A stretch of DNA of 64,000 nt from Streptomyces sp. MBT53. Its GTDB lineage: Bacteria > Actinomycetota > Actinomycetes > Streptomycetales > Streptomycetaceae. Below are positions 32,978 to 42,020 of the stretch, in pieces. The notes under the pieces are model-generated. The model was not told where the DNA came from. It made no database searches and saw nothing but the letters and a program-made list of their open reading frames with translations. The stretch spans positions 1-64,000 of the forward strand of contig NZ_JAEQAZ010000007.1 of the NCBI RefSeq assembly GCF_016654115.1. Direction: 5' to 3'. The stretch's first letter is position 1. Every line of letters starts with the position of its first letter. Made by a program: the position numbers and the translations under genes.

Positions 32978-33805
32978 CTACGGCTTGATGCCCACTCCGG
33001 TCCACAGGCTGACCTCGGCGTCCGTGGGCGGCTCCGCCGTGACGGTGTCCTCGTCGGCGGCGTCGGGGCGCCAGCGGTGGCCGACCGCGATGCCGGGTTC
33101 GAGCAGATCGAGCCCGGTGAAGAAGCGGGAGACGTCCTTCTGGGAGCGGAACTGCACCGGTGTCCCGGCGTTGGTGTAGATCGACGTCACCTTCTCCCAG
33201 GTGGCCGGGTCGAAGTCGGGCGTGCAGTGGCTTATGGCCAGGGCGCTGCCCGAAGGGAGAACCGACAGCAGGCGCTCGACGAGCCCGTACGGGTCCTGGG
33301 CGTCGGTGACGAAGTGCAGGAGCGCGTTGAGGGAGAGCGCGACCGGCTGGCCGAGGTCCAGTACCTCGGCCAACTCCGGCGCGTTGAGCAGGGTTTCGGG
33401 GTCGTTGACGTCCGCCTGCACATAGGTGGTGCGGCCCTGCCGGGTGCTGCGCATCAGTCGCTCGGCGTACTTGAGGACCAGCGGGTCGTTGTCGGCGTAG
33501 ACCACCCGGGCCTCGGGGACCACGGACTGGGCGACCTGGTGCAGGTTCGGTTCGGTGGGGATGCCGGTGCCGATGTCGAGCCACTGCCGGATGCCGTGCT
33601 CCCGGGCCAGGACACGGGTGGCCCGGTGCATGAACGCACGATTCTCGCGGGCGCAGACGAAGATGGCGGGGTAGGCCGCCGCGACCGTCTCGGCCGCCTG
33701 CTTGTCGACCTCGAAGTGGTCCTTGCCGCCCAGGTAGTAGTCGTACATGCGGGCGGAGTGCGGCCTGCTGGTGTCGATGTCCCGCGCGGCGTGGGGGTTG
33801 GTCAT
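32978..33805 (-). CDS. SAV2177-type SAM-dependent methyltransferase
   Basis: A 275-residue protein of the DUF574 group. RMYDYYLGGKDHF, the SAM loop WLDIGTGIPTEPN, VVYADNDPLVL and the C-terminal SLWTGVGI end are all characteristic. Substrate unknown. A paralogue of the same type lies 4 kb downstream (37222), on the other strand. Follows the DUF397 gene on the same strand. Confidence 0.93.
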   Translation of the reverse strand: MTNPHAARDIDTSRPHSARMYDYYLGGKDHFEVDKQAAETVAAAYPAIFVCARENRAFMHRATRVLAREHGIRQWLDIGTGIPTEPNLHQVAQSVVPEARVVYADNDPLVLKYAERLMRSTRQGRTTYVQADVNDPETLLNAPELAEVLDLGQPVALSLNALLHFVTDAQDPYGLVERLLSVLPSGSALAISHCTPDFDPATWEKVTSIYTNAGTPVQFRSQKDVSRFFTGLDLLEPGIAVGHRWRPDAADEDTVTAEPPTDAEVSLWTGVGIKP

Positions 33806-33890
33806 GCTGTCCCTCTCAAGTGGTGTGCATCGGCGTCTCGGGCAGGTCGCAGCCGGGCCGGCTCCAGTTCCTCACGCCCGTGGTTCTGGT

Positions 33891-34142
33891 TCAGCCGGCC
33901 ATCAGATGGTCGGCCAGGCCGCGCTTGACCCCGGCGACGAACGCCGCCATCTCCTGCGGCGTGTAGATCAGCGCGGGTCCGGCGGGGTCGGTCGACTGGC
34001 GCAACGCGACACGGCCGTCGGCGAGTTGCTTGGTCTCCACGCACTGACCGCCGTTGGGACCGCTCCAGGGGCATTCCCAGCCCTGCTCGCCGAGGTTCGA
34101 CGCGGGCATCCCGTTGTAGACCGAGTTGTCGGTGGAGGTCAT
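33891..34142 (-). CDS. DUF397 protein
   Basis: An 83-residue protein. Its ATG overlaps the stop of the XRE gene by 3 bp (ATGA), so the two are coupled. QGWECPWSGPNGGQCVET and IYTPQEMAAFVAGVKRG are the DUF397 hallmarks. In Streptomyces such proteins act with a partner XRE regulator, as in whiJ-like loci affecting development and antibiotic production. Confidence 0.93.
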   Translation of the reverse strand: MTSTDNSVYNGMPASNLGEQGWECPWSGPNGGQCVETKQLADGRVALRQSTDPAGPALIYTPQEMAAFVAGVKRGLADHLMAG

Positions 34143-35005
34143 GAGTACTCCTTGCGCATGCGGTTCAAGAGCGCCTTGCTGTCCGCGGACGAGGTCAGCA
34201 GCGACATCCTGTTGTGCGCCTCCAGATGGGCCGCGACATCGGATCGCTGGTCCAGATACATGGAGGCGGAGAGGATCTCGCTGTAGACGATGTCGGGCAG
34301 CTCCGGTTCCTCGAACCGGAAATAGGTGAAGGGTGCGCACGCCCCCACGTGGGCACCCGCCGAGAACGGGACGATGTCGACACTGACGTGGTCCAGTTCC
34401 GAGACCTCGAGGAGCCGGTCTATCTGGTCCCGCATGACCGCGGGAGTGCCCACCACCCGGTGGAGCACGGCTTCTTCCAGCACCGCCCACAGGGTGGGCG
34501 AGTCCGGCCTCTCCAGCAGACTCTGGCGGCGCAGACGTAACTGCACCCGCCGTTCGAGGTCTTCGTCGTTGTCGTTCGGGAAGCCGCCGCTCAGTACGGC
34601 ACGCGCGTAGTCGTACGTCTGGAGGAGTCCCGTGACGTAGTGGGGTTCATAGGTGCGCAGGGTCTTGGCGCCGGTCTCCAGGCTCACATAGGCGGTGAAC
34701 CAGCCGGGCAGCACATCACGGAAGTCGTGCCACCAGCCGGGCCGGTTGGCGCGCTCGGCGAGGGCGACGAACTCCTCGATCTCCTGCCGGTCGGCGCCGT
34801 AGGTCTCCAGCAGCTTCTCGACGTAGAGCGGTTTGAGGCCGACCTCGGCCTTCTCCAGGCGGCGGATGGTCAGGGACGTCACCCGCAGGGCCCTGGCGGC
34901 GTCGTCCAAGGACACGCCCGCGTCCTGCCGCCGGTCCTGCAGCCGGCGGCCGAGGATCATGCGCAGGACCGTGGGTGCACCGGCGCCCGAACGAGCTTCG
35001 CTCAC
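34139..35005 (-). CDS. XRE-family regulator with DUF5753 (WhiJ-like)
   Basis: A 288-residue regulator. GTG chosen: AGGAGG lies 6 nt before it, while the TTG two codons earlier overlaps the ribosome site. Helix-turn-helix at about 20-75 (VSLDDAARALRVTSLTIRRLE) and DUF5753 at about 100-280 (FTAYVSLETGAKTLRTYEP, HVSVDIVPFSAGAH). Coupled to DUF397 downstream and divergent from an ATPase gene: the full triad known from whiJ/abaA-like loci. An inverted repeat CTGTCAC/GTGACAG lies just upstream. Confidence 0.94.
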   Translation of the reverse strand: MSEARSGAGAPTVLRMILGRRLQDRRQDAGVSLDDAARALRVTSLTIRRLEKAEVGLKPLYVEKLLETYGADRQEIEEFVALAERANRPGWWHDFRDVLPGWFTAYVSLETGAKTLRTYEPHYVTGLLQTYDYARAVLSGGFPNDNDEDLERRVQLRLRRQSLLERPDSPTLWAVLEEAVLHRVVGTPAVMRDQIDRLLEVSELDHVSVDIVPFSAGAHVGACAPFTYFRFEEPELPDIVYSEILSASMYLDQRSDVAAHLEAHNRMSLLTSSADSKALLNRMRKEYS

Positions 35006-35023
35006 GCCCAACCTCCTGAGGGA

Positions 35024-35047
35024 CTGTCACCGGCGTTAGTGTGACAG
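35024..35047. promoter_or_regulatory. Inverted repeat CTGTCAC-N10-GTGACAG upstream of the XRE gene
   Basis: Perfect 7-bp arms between the divergent XRE and ATPase genes. A candidate autoregulatory site; the role is inferred from position. Confidence 0.5.
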
Positions 35048-35245
35048 CGACTTGCTGATGCCGCCAGACAGAAATCGCCGTTCTGTAATTATCAGGGAGC
35101 CGGTTGCAGCTTGAACTGACCTATGGGCATAGTTACTTGTGTCAGTGATCTAGGCCGTCCGCCGGAACACCCCAATTCCGGCACGCCTGTTGCCGCTGAC
35201 GCGCGTCTCCCGCCTGCGCACGCCCCCGATGGAAGGCGAACCACC

Positions 35246-35692
35246 GTGTCCCCCCACACGACTCCCTCCCCGCAGCTTTTAGACGTCGCCAGCCCCGACC
35301 TGGCGCACTGGCTGGAACTTCCCGCGCACCGCTCCGGCGTCCGGGTCGCCCGCCACGTCATGGGCGCGCAACTGACCAAGTGGGGCCTGCCCGAGAGCGT
35401 GCGTGACGACGCGGTGCTCCTAGTCTCGGAGTTGGCCACCAACGGTGTGTGTCACACACCCAGCGCGCGGCTGCTGTGCGGGGTCGGGATCGTCGACGAC
35501 CGCTCTCTGCGCATCGAGGTGCACGACCACGACTACACCGGTGGCGGACTCTCCCGTTGTGAGCCGTGTGTCGACGACGAGAGCGGGCGCGGGCTGTTCA
35601 TCGTGCAGGCGCTCGCGGACACCTGGGGGGTCGACCGGTCGGCGCTCACCGGCGGCAAGGCCGTGTGGGCCATGCTGCCGACCGGGCGCTGA
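35246..35692 (+). CDS. HATPase_c anti-sigma-type protein (AbaA/RsbW-like)
   Basis: A 148-residue single-domain Bergerat-fold ATPase. GTG start behind GGAAGG; the frame is open upstream without a ribosome site. N box SELATNGVCHTP and G box DESGRGLFIVQALADTWGV are present. Such proteins act as serine kinases and anti-sigma factors. It completes the XRE/DUF397/ATPase triad and stands 39 bp before the end of a SpoIIE phosphatase gene. Confidence 0.92.
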   Translation: MSPHTTPSPQLLDVASPDLAHWLELPAHRSGVRVARHVMGAQLTKWGLPESVRDDAVLLVSELATNGVCHTPSARLLCGVGIVDDRSLRIEVHDHDYTGGGLSRCEPCVDDESGRGLFIVQALADTWGVDRSALTGGKAVWAMLPTGR

Positions 35693-35731
35693 TCCCGGAC
35701 GATGCAGGGGGCGAGGACGCCCGCGGCCTGT

Positions 35732-37180
35732 TCAGGTGGTCGCGGGCGTCAACTCGGCCAGCAGCAGCGTGCGGTCGTCGGCTCCCGGTGCCGCGCCGGG
35801 AGAGCGGAGCAGCCGCTCGCACAGCGAGGGGAACGCGTCCGGGCCGCCCGATGGCGCGGGCTCGGCGGCGGCGGTGTCGAGGGCGGCGCCCAACCGGGCG
35901 ATCTCCTGATCTATGTCGGCGTGCCGGGACTCCACCAGCCCGTCGCTGTAGAGCAGGAGCAGGGACGGCTCGGAGACGGTCAGCACCGTGGCTTCGTAGT
36001 TGCCGGTGCCGAGTCCCAGTGGCAGTCCCGCGCTGGCGAGGATGACGGGTGCCGCCGGTCCCCCGGGGCCGCGCAGCAGCGGCGGAGGGTGCCCGGCGCC
36101 GACCAGGGTGCAGGTGTGCGCCCGCGCGTCCCACTCGGCGTATATACAGGTGGCGAAGGACGCGCCCGGGGTGTCGTAGGCCAACTCGTCCAGGCGGCGC
36201 ATCAGTTCGGCCGGTTCCATGTCGAGTCGGGCCAACGTGCGTACGGCGGTGCGCAGTTGGATCATGGCGACGGCCGAGTCGGGGCCGTGTCCCATCGCGT
36301 CGCCGACGACGAGGCCGACCCGGCCGCCGGGGCGGGGCAGCACGTCGAACCAGTCGCCGCCGATGATGTTGCCCTGGCCTGCGGGGAGATAGCCGTGCGC
36401 GATACGGCAGCCGGGGAACTGCCGGGCCGGGTCCGGGAGCAGGCTGTTGCGGATGGCCAGCGCGGTGCGGCGCTCGCGTTCGTAGCGGCGCGCGTTGTCC
36501 AGGGCCACCCCGGCCCGGGCCGCCAGTGACTCCACGGCCACGGCCTCGCCGGGCAGGAACGCTTCCCGCTCCGGGCCGCGGGTGCAGGCGATGAACCCGA
36601 TGACGGCGCCGCGCAGTTGGAGCGGCACCACGAGGAAGGACGCCGTCTTCAGCAGATCGTCTATGCGCTGCGCGTCCCCGCCCGCGGAGGCCAGCAGCCG
36701 TTGCGAGGTGTGCGCGTCGACTCCGTCGAGCACCTGGGTGTGCCCGGTCGCGAGGGCCCGCGCGTACGGCGTCTCGCGCGGGAAGACGATCACCTCACCG
36801 ACCGGCAGCACACCGTCCCAGGACTCCTGCGCCTCCGTACCCACCCGCACCGCCAGCCGGCGCGCCTCGATCTGGGCCGGGTCCACGGAGGGCGTCGCGT
36901 TCTCCTCCAGCACCCACCGCTCCAGCAGATACACCGAGGCCGCGTCGCAGAACCCGGGCGTCAGCGCGTGCACGACATGCGTGCCGGTCAGCCGCAGATC
37001 GAGCTCCGAGCCGATCACGTCCGCCGCCGGGGCGAAGGCCTGCCTGCGGCGTGGGGGCCCGGCAGGGAGTGCGTCACCGTAGTGACTTCGCGGTTCGTTC
37101 CGCAGGGTCGTGCCTTTCCGGGTGGGGACCGGCCGCGTGGCGTGGGGCATGCGGTCTGCCGTGCGTTCGACGGCAATCAT
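35732..37180 (-). CDS. GAF-SpoIIE (PP2C-type) serine phosphatase
   Basis: A 482-residue protein. The start is uncertain: ATG at MIAVERTADR is used; a TTG 15 bp earlier and ATG 30 bp later also fit, none with a good ribosome site. A GAF-like sensor domain covers about 40-250 (ASVYLLERWV ... PLQLRGAVIGFIA) and a SpoIIE/PP2C domain about 265-480 (GGDWFDVLPRPGG, VGDAMGHG, LYSDGLVES, DDRTLLLAELTP). Such enzymes dephosphorylate anti-anti-sigma factors in partner-switching, fitting the adjacent ATPase and nearby sigma factor. Confidence 0.9.
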   Translation of the reverse strand: MIAVERTADRMPHATRPVPTRKGTTLRNEPRSHYGDALPAGPPRRRQAFAPAADVIGSELDLRLTGTHVVHALTPGFCDAASVYLLERWVLEENATPSVDPAQIEARRLAVRVGTEAQESWDGVLPVGEVIVFPRETPYARALATGHTQVLDGVDAHTSQRLLASAGGDAQRIDDLLKTASFLVVPLQLRGAVIGFIACTRGPEREAFLPGEAVAVESLAARAGVALDNARRYERERRTALAIRNSLLPDPARQFPGCRIAHGYLPAGQGNIIGGDWFDVLPRPGGRVGLVVGDAMGHGPDSAVAMIQLRTAVRTLARLDMEPAELMRRLDELAYDTPGASFATCIYAEWDARAHTCTLVGAGHPPPLLRGPGGPAAPVILASAGLPLGLGTGNYEATVLTVSEPSLLLLYSDGLVESRHADIDQEIARLGAALDTAAAEPAPSGGPDAFPSLCERLLRSPGAAPGADDRTLLLAELTPATT

Positions 37181-37221
37181 ATGATGACTCGTCAAGGATC
37201 TTCGGGCGAAAAGGAGTTGCA

Positions 37222-38034
37222 GTGCCGGGTAGTGGAGGTCTGCCGCAGGGGATCGATCCCGACAAGGCGAGTGTCGCCCGAATGTACGACGCGATGCTGG
37301 GCGGTGAACACAATTTCGCCATAGACCGCGAGGCGGTGGCGGCGTTCACCGCGATCGACCCCCAGGTCCGCACCCTGGCCCGGGCCAACCGCGACTTCCT
37401 CGGCCGGGCCGTGCGCTTCCTGGTCGCCTCCGGAGTACGGCAGTTCATCGACCTCGGCTCGGGCATCCCCACCCAGGGCAACGTCCACGAGGTCGCACAG
37501 GCGGCGAGCCCCGGCGCCCGCGTGGTCTACGTCGACAACGACCCGGTGGCCGTCGCGCACAGCACCTCCCTCCTCGCCGACAACCCGGACGCGGACATCG
37601 TCGACGGCGACATCCGGCGGCCGGACGAGATCCTGTCCGCCCCGCAGGTAAGGAAGTTGATCGACTTCGAGCAGCCGGTCGCGGTCCTGATGATCACGAT
37701 CCTGCACTTCATCACGCCCGCGGAGGACCCGGCCGGCATCGTCGCCGCGTTCCGTGACGCGCTGCCCGACGGCAGCTGGCTCGCGCTGAGCCACGCGACG
37801 AACCAGGACCGCCCGGACACCGCGGCGGCCGTGGGCCAGTTGTACCGTTCCAAGGCCACCTCGCCCGTCACCGCGCGTTCCCACGACGAGATCCTCGGCC
37901 TGTTCGACGGCTTCGACCTCGCGCAACCCGGTCTGACCTATGTCCCCTTGTGGCGCCCGGACTCCGAGGACGAGATCCCGGAGAACCCTTCGGAGTACTG
38001 GGTCTACGCGGGCGTCGGCCGCAAGGGCGCGTGA
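37222..38034 (+). CDS. SAV2177-type SAM-dependent methyltransferase, second copy
   Basis: A 270-residue paralogue of the 32978-33805 product. GTG start with AAGGAG 6 nt before. RMYDAMLGGEHNFAID, FIDLGSGIPTQGN, VVYVDNDP and the C-terminal YWVYAGVGRKG match it. Divergent from the SpoIIE phosphatase gene across about 40 bp. Substrate unknown. Confidence 0.92.
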   Translation: MPGSGGLPQGIDPDKASVARMYDAMLGGEHNFAIDREAVAAFTAIDPQVRTLARANRDFLGRAVRFLVASGVRQFIDLGSGIPTQGNVHEVAQAASPGARVVYVDNDPVAVAHSTSLLADNPDADIVDGDIRRPDEILSAPQVRKLIDFEQPVAVLMITILHFITPAEDPAGIVAAFRDALPDGSWLALSHATNQDRPDTAAAVGQLYRSKATSPVTARSHDEILGLFDGFDLAQPGLTYVPLWRPDSEDEIPENPSEYWVYAGVGRKGA

Positions 38035-38166
38035 GCCGTCCGGTCGAGTTCCGTACCGAAAGCCAGGCGCCCGCCCCGGATTTGACCCGACGAGGGGGAG
38101 TGAGACGCGCGATCCGGGGCAGGGGGCTCTAGACGGAAGTTCGTTCGAGCGAATGGGGTGGGCGTT

Positions 38167-39045
38167 ATGGGAGCCGTGACGGCAGCGAAGGCAGCGGCCA
38201 CGGCAGGGCGGCGGGTGGCGGCCGAGGAGTCGCTCCCGTTGATCGCGGAGCCGTTGAAGGTGAGCCCGAAGGACGCGCGTGAGCTGTCGCGCCAGTTCTT
38301 CGACCGGCTGACCTCGCTGGAGGAGGGCACCCCCGAGTTCCAGTACGTGCGCAACACCCTGATCGAGATGAACCTCTCCCTCGTGCGCTACGCGGCGGCG
38401 CGCTTCCGCAGCCGCAGCAACAACGAGATGGAGGACATCGTCCAGGTCGGCACGATCGGACTCATCAAGGCGATCGACCGCTTCGAACTCACCCGGCAGG
38501 TCGAGTTCACCTCGTTCGCCGTCCCCTACATCGTCGGCGAGATCAAGCGCTTCTTCCGCGACACCAGTTGGGCCGTCCATGTGCCGCGCCGACTGCAGGA
38601 GGCCCGCGTCGAACTCGCCAAGGCGACCGAGGAACTCCGCTCCCGCCTCGGACGTACCCCCACCACGCGTGAACTCTCCGAGCTGATGTGCCTGACCGAG
38701 GAAGAGGTCATCGAGGCCCGCAAGGCGTCGAACGGCTACACCTCCTCCTCGCTCGACGCCGCGCTCAGCTCCGACGCCGGCGCCGAGGGCGAGACCGTGC
38801 TCGCCGACGTCATCGGCGAGGACGACCCGGGCCTCGAACTGGTCGACGACCTCAGCTCCTTGGCCCCCCTGATCGCCCAACTCGACGGTCGGGAGCGGAA
38901 GATCATCCACATGCGCTACGTCGAGGAGCGCACCCAGGCCGAGATCGGCGAGGAACTCGGCATCTCCCAGATGCACGTGTCCCGTCTCATCAGTCGTATG
39001 CTCCGGCGCCTGCGCGCGGGGCTGCTCGATCCCGCGGTGGCCTGA
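38167..39045 (+). CDS. SigB/SigF-family RNA polymerase sigma factor
   Basis: A 292-residue group 3 sigma factor. The ATG (MGAVTAAKA) is chosen over a GTG 9 bp upstream. Region 2 carries LSLVRYAAARFRSRSNNEMEDIVQVGTIGL-type sequence; region 3 VPRRLQEARVEL; region 4 MRYVEERTQAEIGEELGISQMHVSRL. Streptomyces has many such stress or development sigma factors controlled by RsbW-type ATPases and SpoIIE phosphatases, both found just upstream. No STAS anti-anti-sigma gene is visible in the window. Confidence 0.95.
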   Translation: MGAVTAAKAAATAGRRVAAEESLPLIAEPLKVSPKDARELSRQFFDRLTSLEEGTPEFQYVRNTLIEMNLSLVRYAAARFRSRSNNEMEDIVQVGTIGLIKAIDRFELTRQVEFTSFAVPYIVGEIKRFFRDTSWAVHVPRRLQEARVELAKATEELRSRLGRTPTTRELSELMCLTEEEVIEARKASNGYTSSSLDAALSSDAGAEGETVLADVIGEDDPGLELVDDLSSLAPLIAQLDGRERKIIHMRYVEERTQAEIGEELGISQMHVSRLISRMLRRLRAGLLDPAVA

Positions 39046-39128
39046 CCGGCCATTCTGCCCAACAATCCGGTCTGTTGGGTGAAATCACCCTCCCCGGACG
39101 CCCGTTCCGCGGGACTCTCGTACTGTGA

Positions 39129-39157
39129 CCGGTCCGGCACCCTCGGTGCCGGACCGG
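39129..39157 (+). terminator. 13-bp stem hairpin after the sigma factor gene
   Basis: Arms CCGGTCCGGCACC and GGTGCCGGACCGG with a 3-nt loop, 84 bp past the sigma-factor stop and just before the next gene. Confidence 0.8.
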
Positions 39158-39186
39158 CCGTTGCAGGGTTGCCGGAAGGGGGAGTT

Positions 39187-39762
39187 GTGGCGTGGCGGAG
39201 TGAGGAGTTCGGGGAGTCCCACGAGGGCATCGTGGGGGCGACACTCGCCGACGGCAGTGAGCCCAAACCCGTGTATCTGGACGTGGGCAGTGGCACCAAC
39301 GGATTCCAGACGTGCGAGTGGTGGGCGTACAACGGCTGGCTGGGCCGCCCCAAGGCGGCGGCCTGGCGGGCCTCCTGTGTGTGCGGCTGGCGTGGCGAGA
39401 GCCATCCCATCGACTGGGACCAGGTCGAGGACCGCGACCTGGACGACCTGGACACGTCCGACGCGTACGAGGACTGGTGGGAGCACATCAGCGCGGTCGA
39501 ACGCCGTACGGTCCCGCTGCCTGAGGAACTCTCCGATCTGATCGAGCAGTTGGAGGAGCGGCTCGACGCGCTCGCCGAGACGGCACCGGTGGCCGCGCTG
39601 AAGGCGGTGGCCATGCTGGAACGCATGGCGAGCCGGGTCGGCAGGGAGGCCGCGTACGGGGTACGGGCCGACGACGTGTCCGGCGAGGCGCTCGGCAAGG
39701 CACTGGGACTCAGCGTGAACCGGGCCCGCTCCCGGGTCGACCGTTACCTGCGCCCCTACTGA
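39187..39762 (+). CDS. Hypothetical protein with a Trp/Cys-rich N-terminus
   Basis: A 191-residue soluble protein. GTG (VAWRSEEFG) follows GGGAG closely. The middle part carries CEWWAYNGWLG and ASCVCGWRGESHPI; the C-terminal half is helical and ends in a KALGLSVNRARSRVDRYL stretch that could be a DNA-binding helix pair. I do not recognise a named family. It has its own start after the sigma terminator. Confidence 0.7.
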   Translation: MAWRSEEFGESHEGIVGATLADGSEPKPVYLDVGSGTNGFQTCEWWAYNGWLGRPKAAAWRASCVCGWRGESHPIDWDQVEDRDLDDLDTSDAYEDWWEHISAVERRTVPLPEELSDLIEQLEERLDALAETAPVAALKAVAMLERMASRVGREAAYGVRADDVSGEALGKALGLSVNRARSRVDRYLRPY

Positions 39763-39877
39763 GCGGACGGCGGGCGGGACGCCGTGCCGCTGCGATGCCG
39801 TACGGTCGCCGGGCCGTGCCAGACTGGACGTACCGTTAGTCCCGCTCCGCCGTTCCCGCACTTCACCGAGGTTGTCC

Positions 39878-40543
39878 GTGACCAAGCCCCCGGCCCGAGT
39901 CCCCCAGCGAAGCAACGCGCGCTCCAACCGGGAACGCATCCTGGCCACGGCCCGCCGGGAACTCGGCCGGAACCCGGACATCACCCTCGAAGAGCTCGCC
40001 CGCGCCTCCGGTGTGGTGCGGCGCACCCTGTTCGGGCACTTCCCCGGCAGGGAGGCGCTGCTGGAGGCGCTCGCCGAGGAGGCTTCGGAGGCGTTGAAGG
40101 CCGCGCTGCCCGCCGGCCCGGAACCGGCGGAGCCGGAGTCGGCCGACCGGGCGTTCGTACGCTTCGTTTTGTCGATGTGGACCGTGGGCGACCGCTACCG
40201 GCTGCTGCTGGCCCTGGCCCGCCGTGACCTGGGTGTCGAGCGGGTGGCCGAGGTCCTGGCACCGGCCCGCCGCGTCGCCACCGCCATCCTGGACCGCGGG
40301 CAGCGCGACGGCGTCTTCCATACACAGCTGCCACCCGCCGTACTGAGCGCGGGACTTGAGGCCCTGACGATCGCGCTGCTCGAAGAGCTCAACACCGGCG
40401 AGCTGGAGGACGACGGCACGCACGCGGCCGTCGCCGCGCTGATCGCGACCGGTGTCCCGGAGAAGCAGGCGCGTGACGTGGTGGACGAGATCGCGGGCGC
40501 GGACGACCGATTCCTCAACCAGCAATCCGGTACGGCTGGTTGA
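39878..40543 (+). CDS. TetR-family regulator, first of a related pair
   Basis: A 221-residue regulator. GTG at MTKPPARV is used; a TTG two codons earlier is possible. Helix-turn-helix in ITLEELARASGVVRRTLFGHF, then an all-helical ligand domain (VGDRYRLLLALARRDLG). Clearly alike to the TetR at 41344-41952 (R(N/D)PDxxL, GVxRRTxxGHFxGRxAL, VGDRYRxLLxLA). It converges on the DUF2993 gene with a 1-bp gap, so the two regulators flank that gene. Confidence 0.9.
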   Translation: MTKPPARVPQRSNARSNRERILATARRELGRNPDITLEELARASGVVRRTLFGHFPGREALLEALAEEASEALKAALPAGPEPAEPESADRAFVRFVLSMWTVGDRYRLLLALARRDLGVERVAEVLAPARRVATAILDRGQRDGVFHTQLPPAVLSAGLEALTIALLEELNTGELEDDGTHAAVAALIATGVPEKQARDVVDEIAGADDRFLNQQSGTAG

Positions 40544-40544
40544 C

Positions 40545-41333
40545 TCACGCCGAACCGCTCCGCGCGCTGCCGTCGGACCGGAAGGTGACCGACTCGCCCG
40601 ACAGCCGGGCGCTGAGCCCGCTCTCCGTCGCGGTGACGGACCGCAGTCGCAGTCCCTCGGGGATGTTCCGCAGCTGTATCGGCCGCTCGAAGACCGCTGT
40701 GAGCGCCGCCCGCCCGACCTCGGGCAGCAGGCCGCCGGTGACCTGGAAGTTCTTGAAGGCGATGCGGTTGCCGGACAGCACGGATACGGTCGCCGCCACG
40801 GTGACGTCGGCGCCGGGAGCGAGCTGCACCGTCGCGCGGACCTGGTCGGGGCGGGTGCCCCGGGAGATCTCCAGTCCGAGGGCGTCGGACACGTCGGGGT
40901 AGGACAGCAGGGCGGTCGCCTCGGCCGAGCGGGCCAGTGCCTCCTTGTCGTCGTCGGACTTCCTCAACCCGGCCAGATGCAGCGAGAGTTGGCTCACCGG
41001 AAGCCGGCCGGTGGTGTCGCTCGCCGGTATGTCGTGCGCGGTGATGTCCACCTGCCGCAGAGTGCCGGCGGCCAGTTGGGTCAGGACGGGGAAGCCCCGG
41101 ACGTGGACCTCCGGCAACGAGGGCGTGTGCATGCCCTCTTGGAACGCCTTGGCCGTACGGGACTCGACCCGCGCGGTCGCGAAGCGGTCGACGGCGACGG
41201 GAATCACGAGCAGTGCGACCAGCGAGCCGACCGCGATGACGACCGGGCGCCGGTTCCTGCGGGGCGGGCGGGTGTCGTCGGGCTCGTACGCCCCGTACGT
41301 GAAGTCGGCGTATTCGTAAGGGTGTTGGTCCAT
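40545..41333 (-). CDS. DUF2993 (LmeA-like) membrane-anchored lipid-binding protein
   Basis: A 262-residue protein; ATG behind AAGGAG. Cytoplasmic Tyr/Pro-rich N-terminus, one transmembrane helix at about 32-50 (PVVIAVGSLVALLVIPVA), and an outside DUF2993 domain (FPVLTQLAAGTLRQVDITA). LmeA in mycobacteria binds phospholipids and helps mannan elongation; such a role here is inferred. It lies 10 bp downstream of the TetR gene on the same strand, so the two form an operon. Confidence 0.88.
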   Translation of the reverse strand: MDQHPYEYADFTYGAYEPDDTRPPRRNRRPVVIAVGSLVALLVIPVAVDRFATARVESRTAKAFQEGMHTPSLPEVHVRGFPVLTQLAAGTLRQVDITAHDIPASDTTGRLPVSQLSLHLAGLRKSDDDKEALARSAEATALLSYPDVSDALGLEISRGTRPDQVRATVQLAPGADVTVAATVSVLSGNRIAFKNFQVTGGLLPEVGRAALTAVFERPIQLRNIPEGLRLRSVTATESGLSARLSGESVTFRSDGSARSGSA

Positions 41334-41343
41334 GAGATCTCCT

Positions 41344-41952
41344 TCAGCCGGACGGGCGCAGATGGTGAACCGTGGCGGCGGCGCTGTCGCGCCCGACGCC
41401 GGCGGCGATGAGGGCGGCGGTGGCGGCCGCCGTGCCGTCGTCGTTCCAGAGGCCTGAGTTGACGCATTCCAGCAGCGCCAGCATCTGCGCCTCCAGGGCT
41501 CTGTTGAGCGGTCCCGGTGGGACGGCGGTGTGGAAGTCGCCCTGTTGCTGGCCCTGGGTGAGGATCCCGACGGCGGTCTCGCGGGCCGGGCGGAGGAGCG
41601 CGTCGATCGCGTCGGGGCCGAGGTCGTGGTGGGCGAGTCGCAGGAGCGTGCGGTAGCGGTCACCGACCGGCCACAGGGCCAGGACGAAGCGGGCCAGCGC
41701 GGTCACGGCGTCCGGCGTCGGCGCCCGGGTGGCGGCGCTCACCCGCCGTACCGCGTCCCCGGCGTCCGCGGCGAGGCCCTCGACGAGCGCGGCCCGCCCG
41801 GTGAAGTGCCCGTAGATGGTGCGCCGGGCAACGCCCGCGGCTCCTGCGATGTCACCGAGGCTGCAGTCGGGGTCGCGGCCCAGTTCCCGCAGGGCCGCTT
41901 CCAGGATCCGGGCGCGGGTGGCGTGCGCCCTGGCGCTGCTGCGGCTGATCAC
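41344..41952 (-). CDS. TetR-family regulator of the MFS exporter
   Basis: A 202-residue regulator; GTG (VISRSSARAH) with GGAGG 7 nt upstream, and no ribosome site for the longer frame. Helix-turn-helix CSLGDIAGAAGVARRTIYGHF. Divergent from the MFS exporter with two near-palindromic operators in the 108-bp gap, a textbook repressor/exporter pair. Paralogue of the regulator at 39878. Confidence 0.93.
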   Translation of the reverse strand: MISRSSARAHATRARILEAALRELGRDPDCSLGDIAGAAGVARRTIYGHFTGRAALVEGLAADAGDAVRRVSAATRAPTPDAVTALARFVLALWPVGDRYRTLLRLAHHDLGPDAIDALLRPARETAVGILTQGQQQGDFHTAVPPGPLNRALEAQMLALLECVNSGLWNDDGTAAATAALIAAGVGRDSAAATVHHLRPSG

Positions 41953-41991
41953 GTCGACACCTCCTGGCGGGGCTGGCTCGTCTCGGCATAG

Positions 41992-42020
41992 TTGCACATC
42001 GATGAGCAATAAAATAGTCT
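41992..42020 (+). promoter_or_regulatory. Promoter of the MFS exporter gene
   Basis: TTGCAC (-35, 41992) and TAGTCT (-10, 42015) with a 17-bp spacer. Both boxes sit inside the TetR-type operators, so binding would block polymerase. Confidence 0.6.

Noticed and set aside
39870..39886. GTGACCAAG at the start of the 39878 TetR gene as another copy of the SDR operator
   Set aside because: Only the right half matches; it encodes Met-Thr-Lys and the left half is unlike the palindrome.
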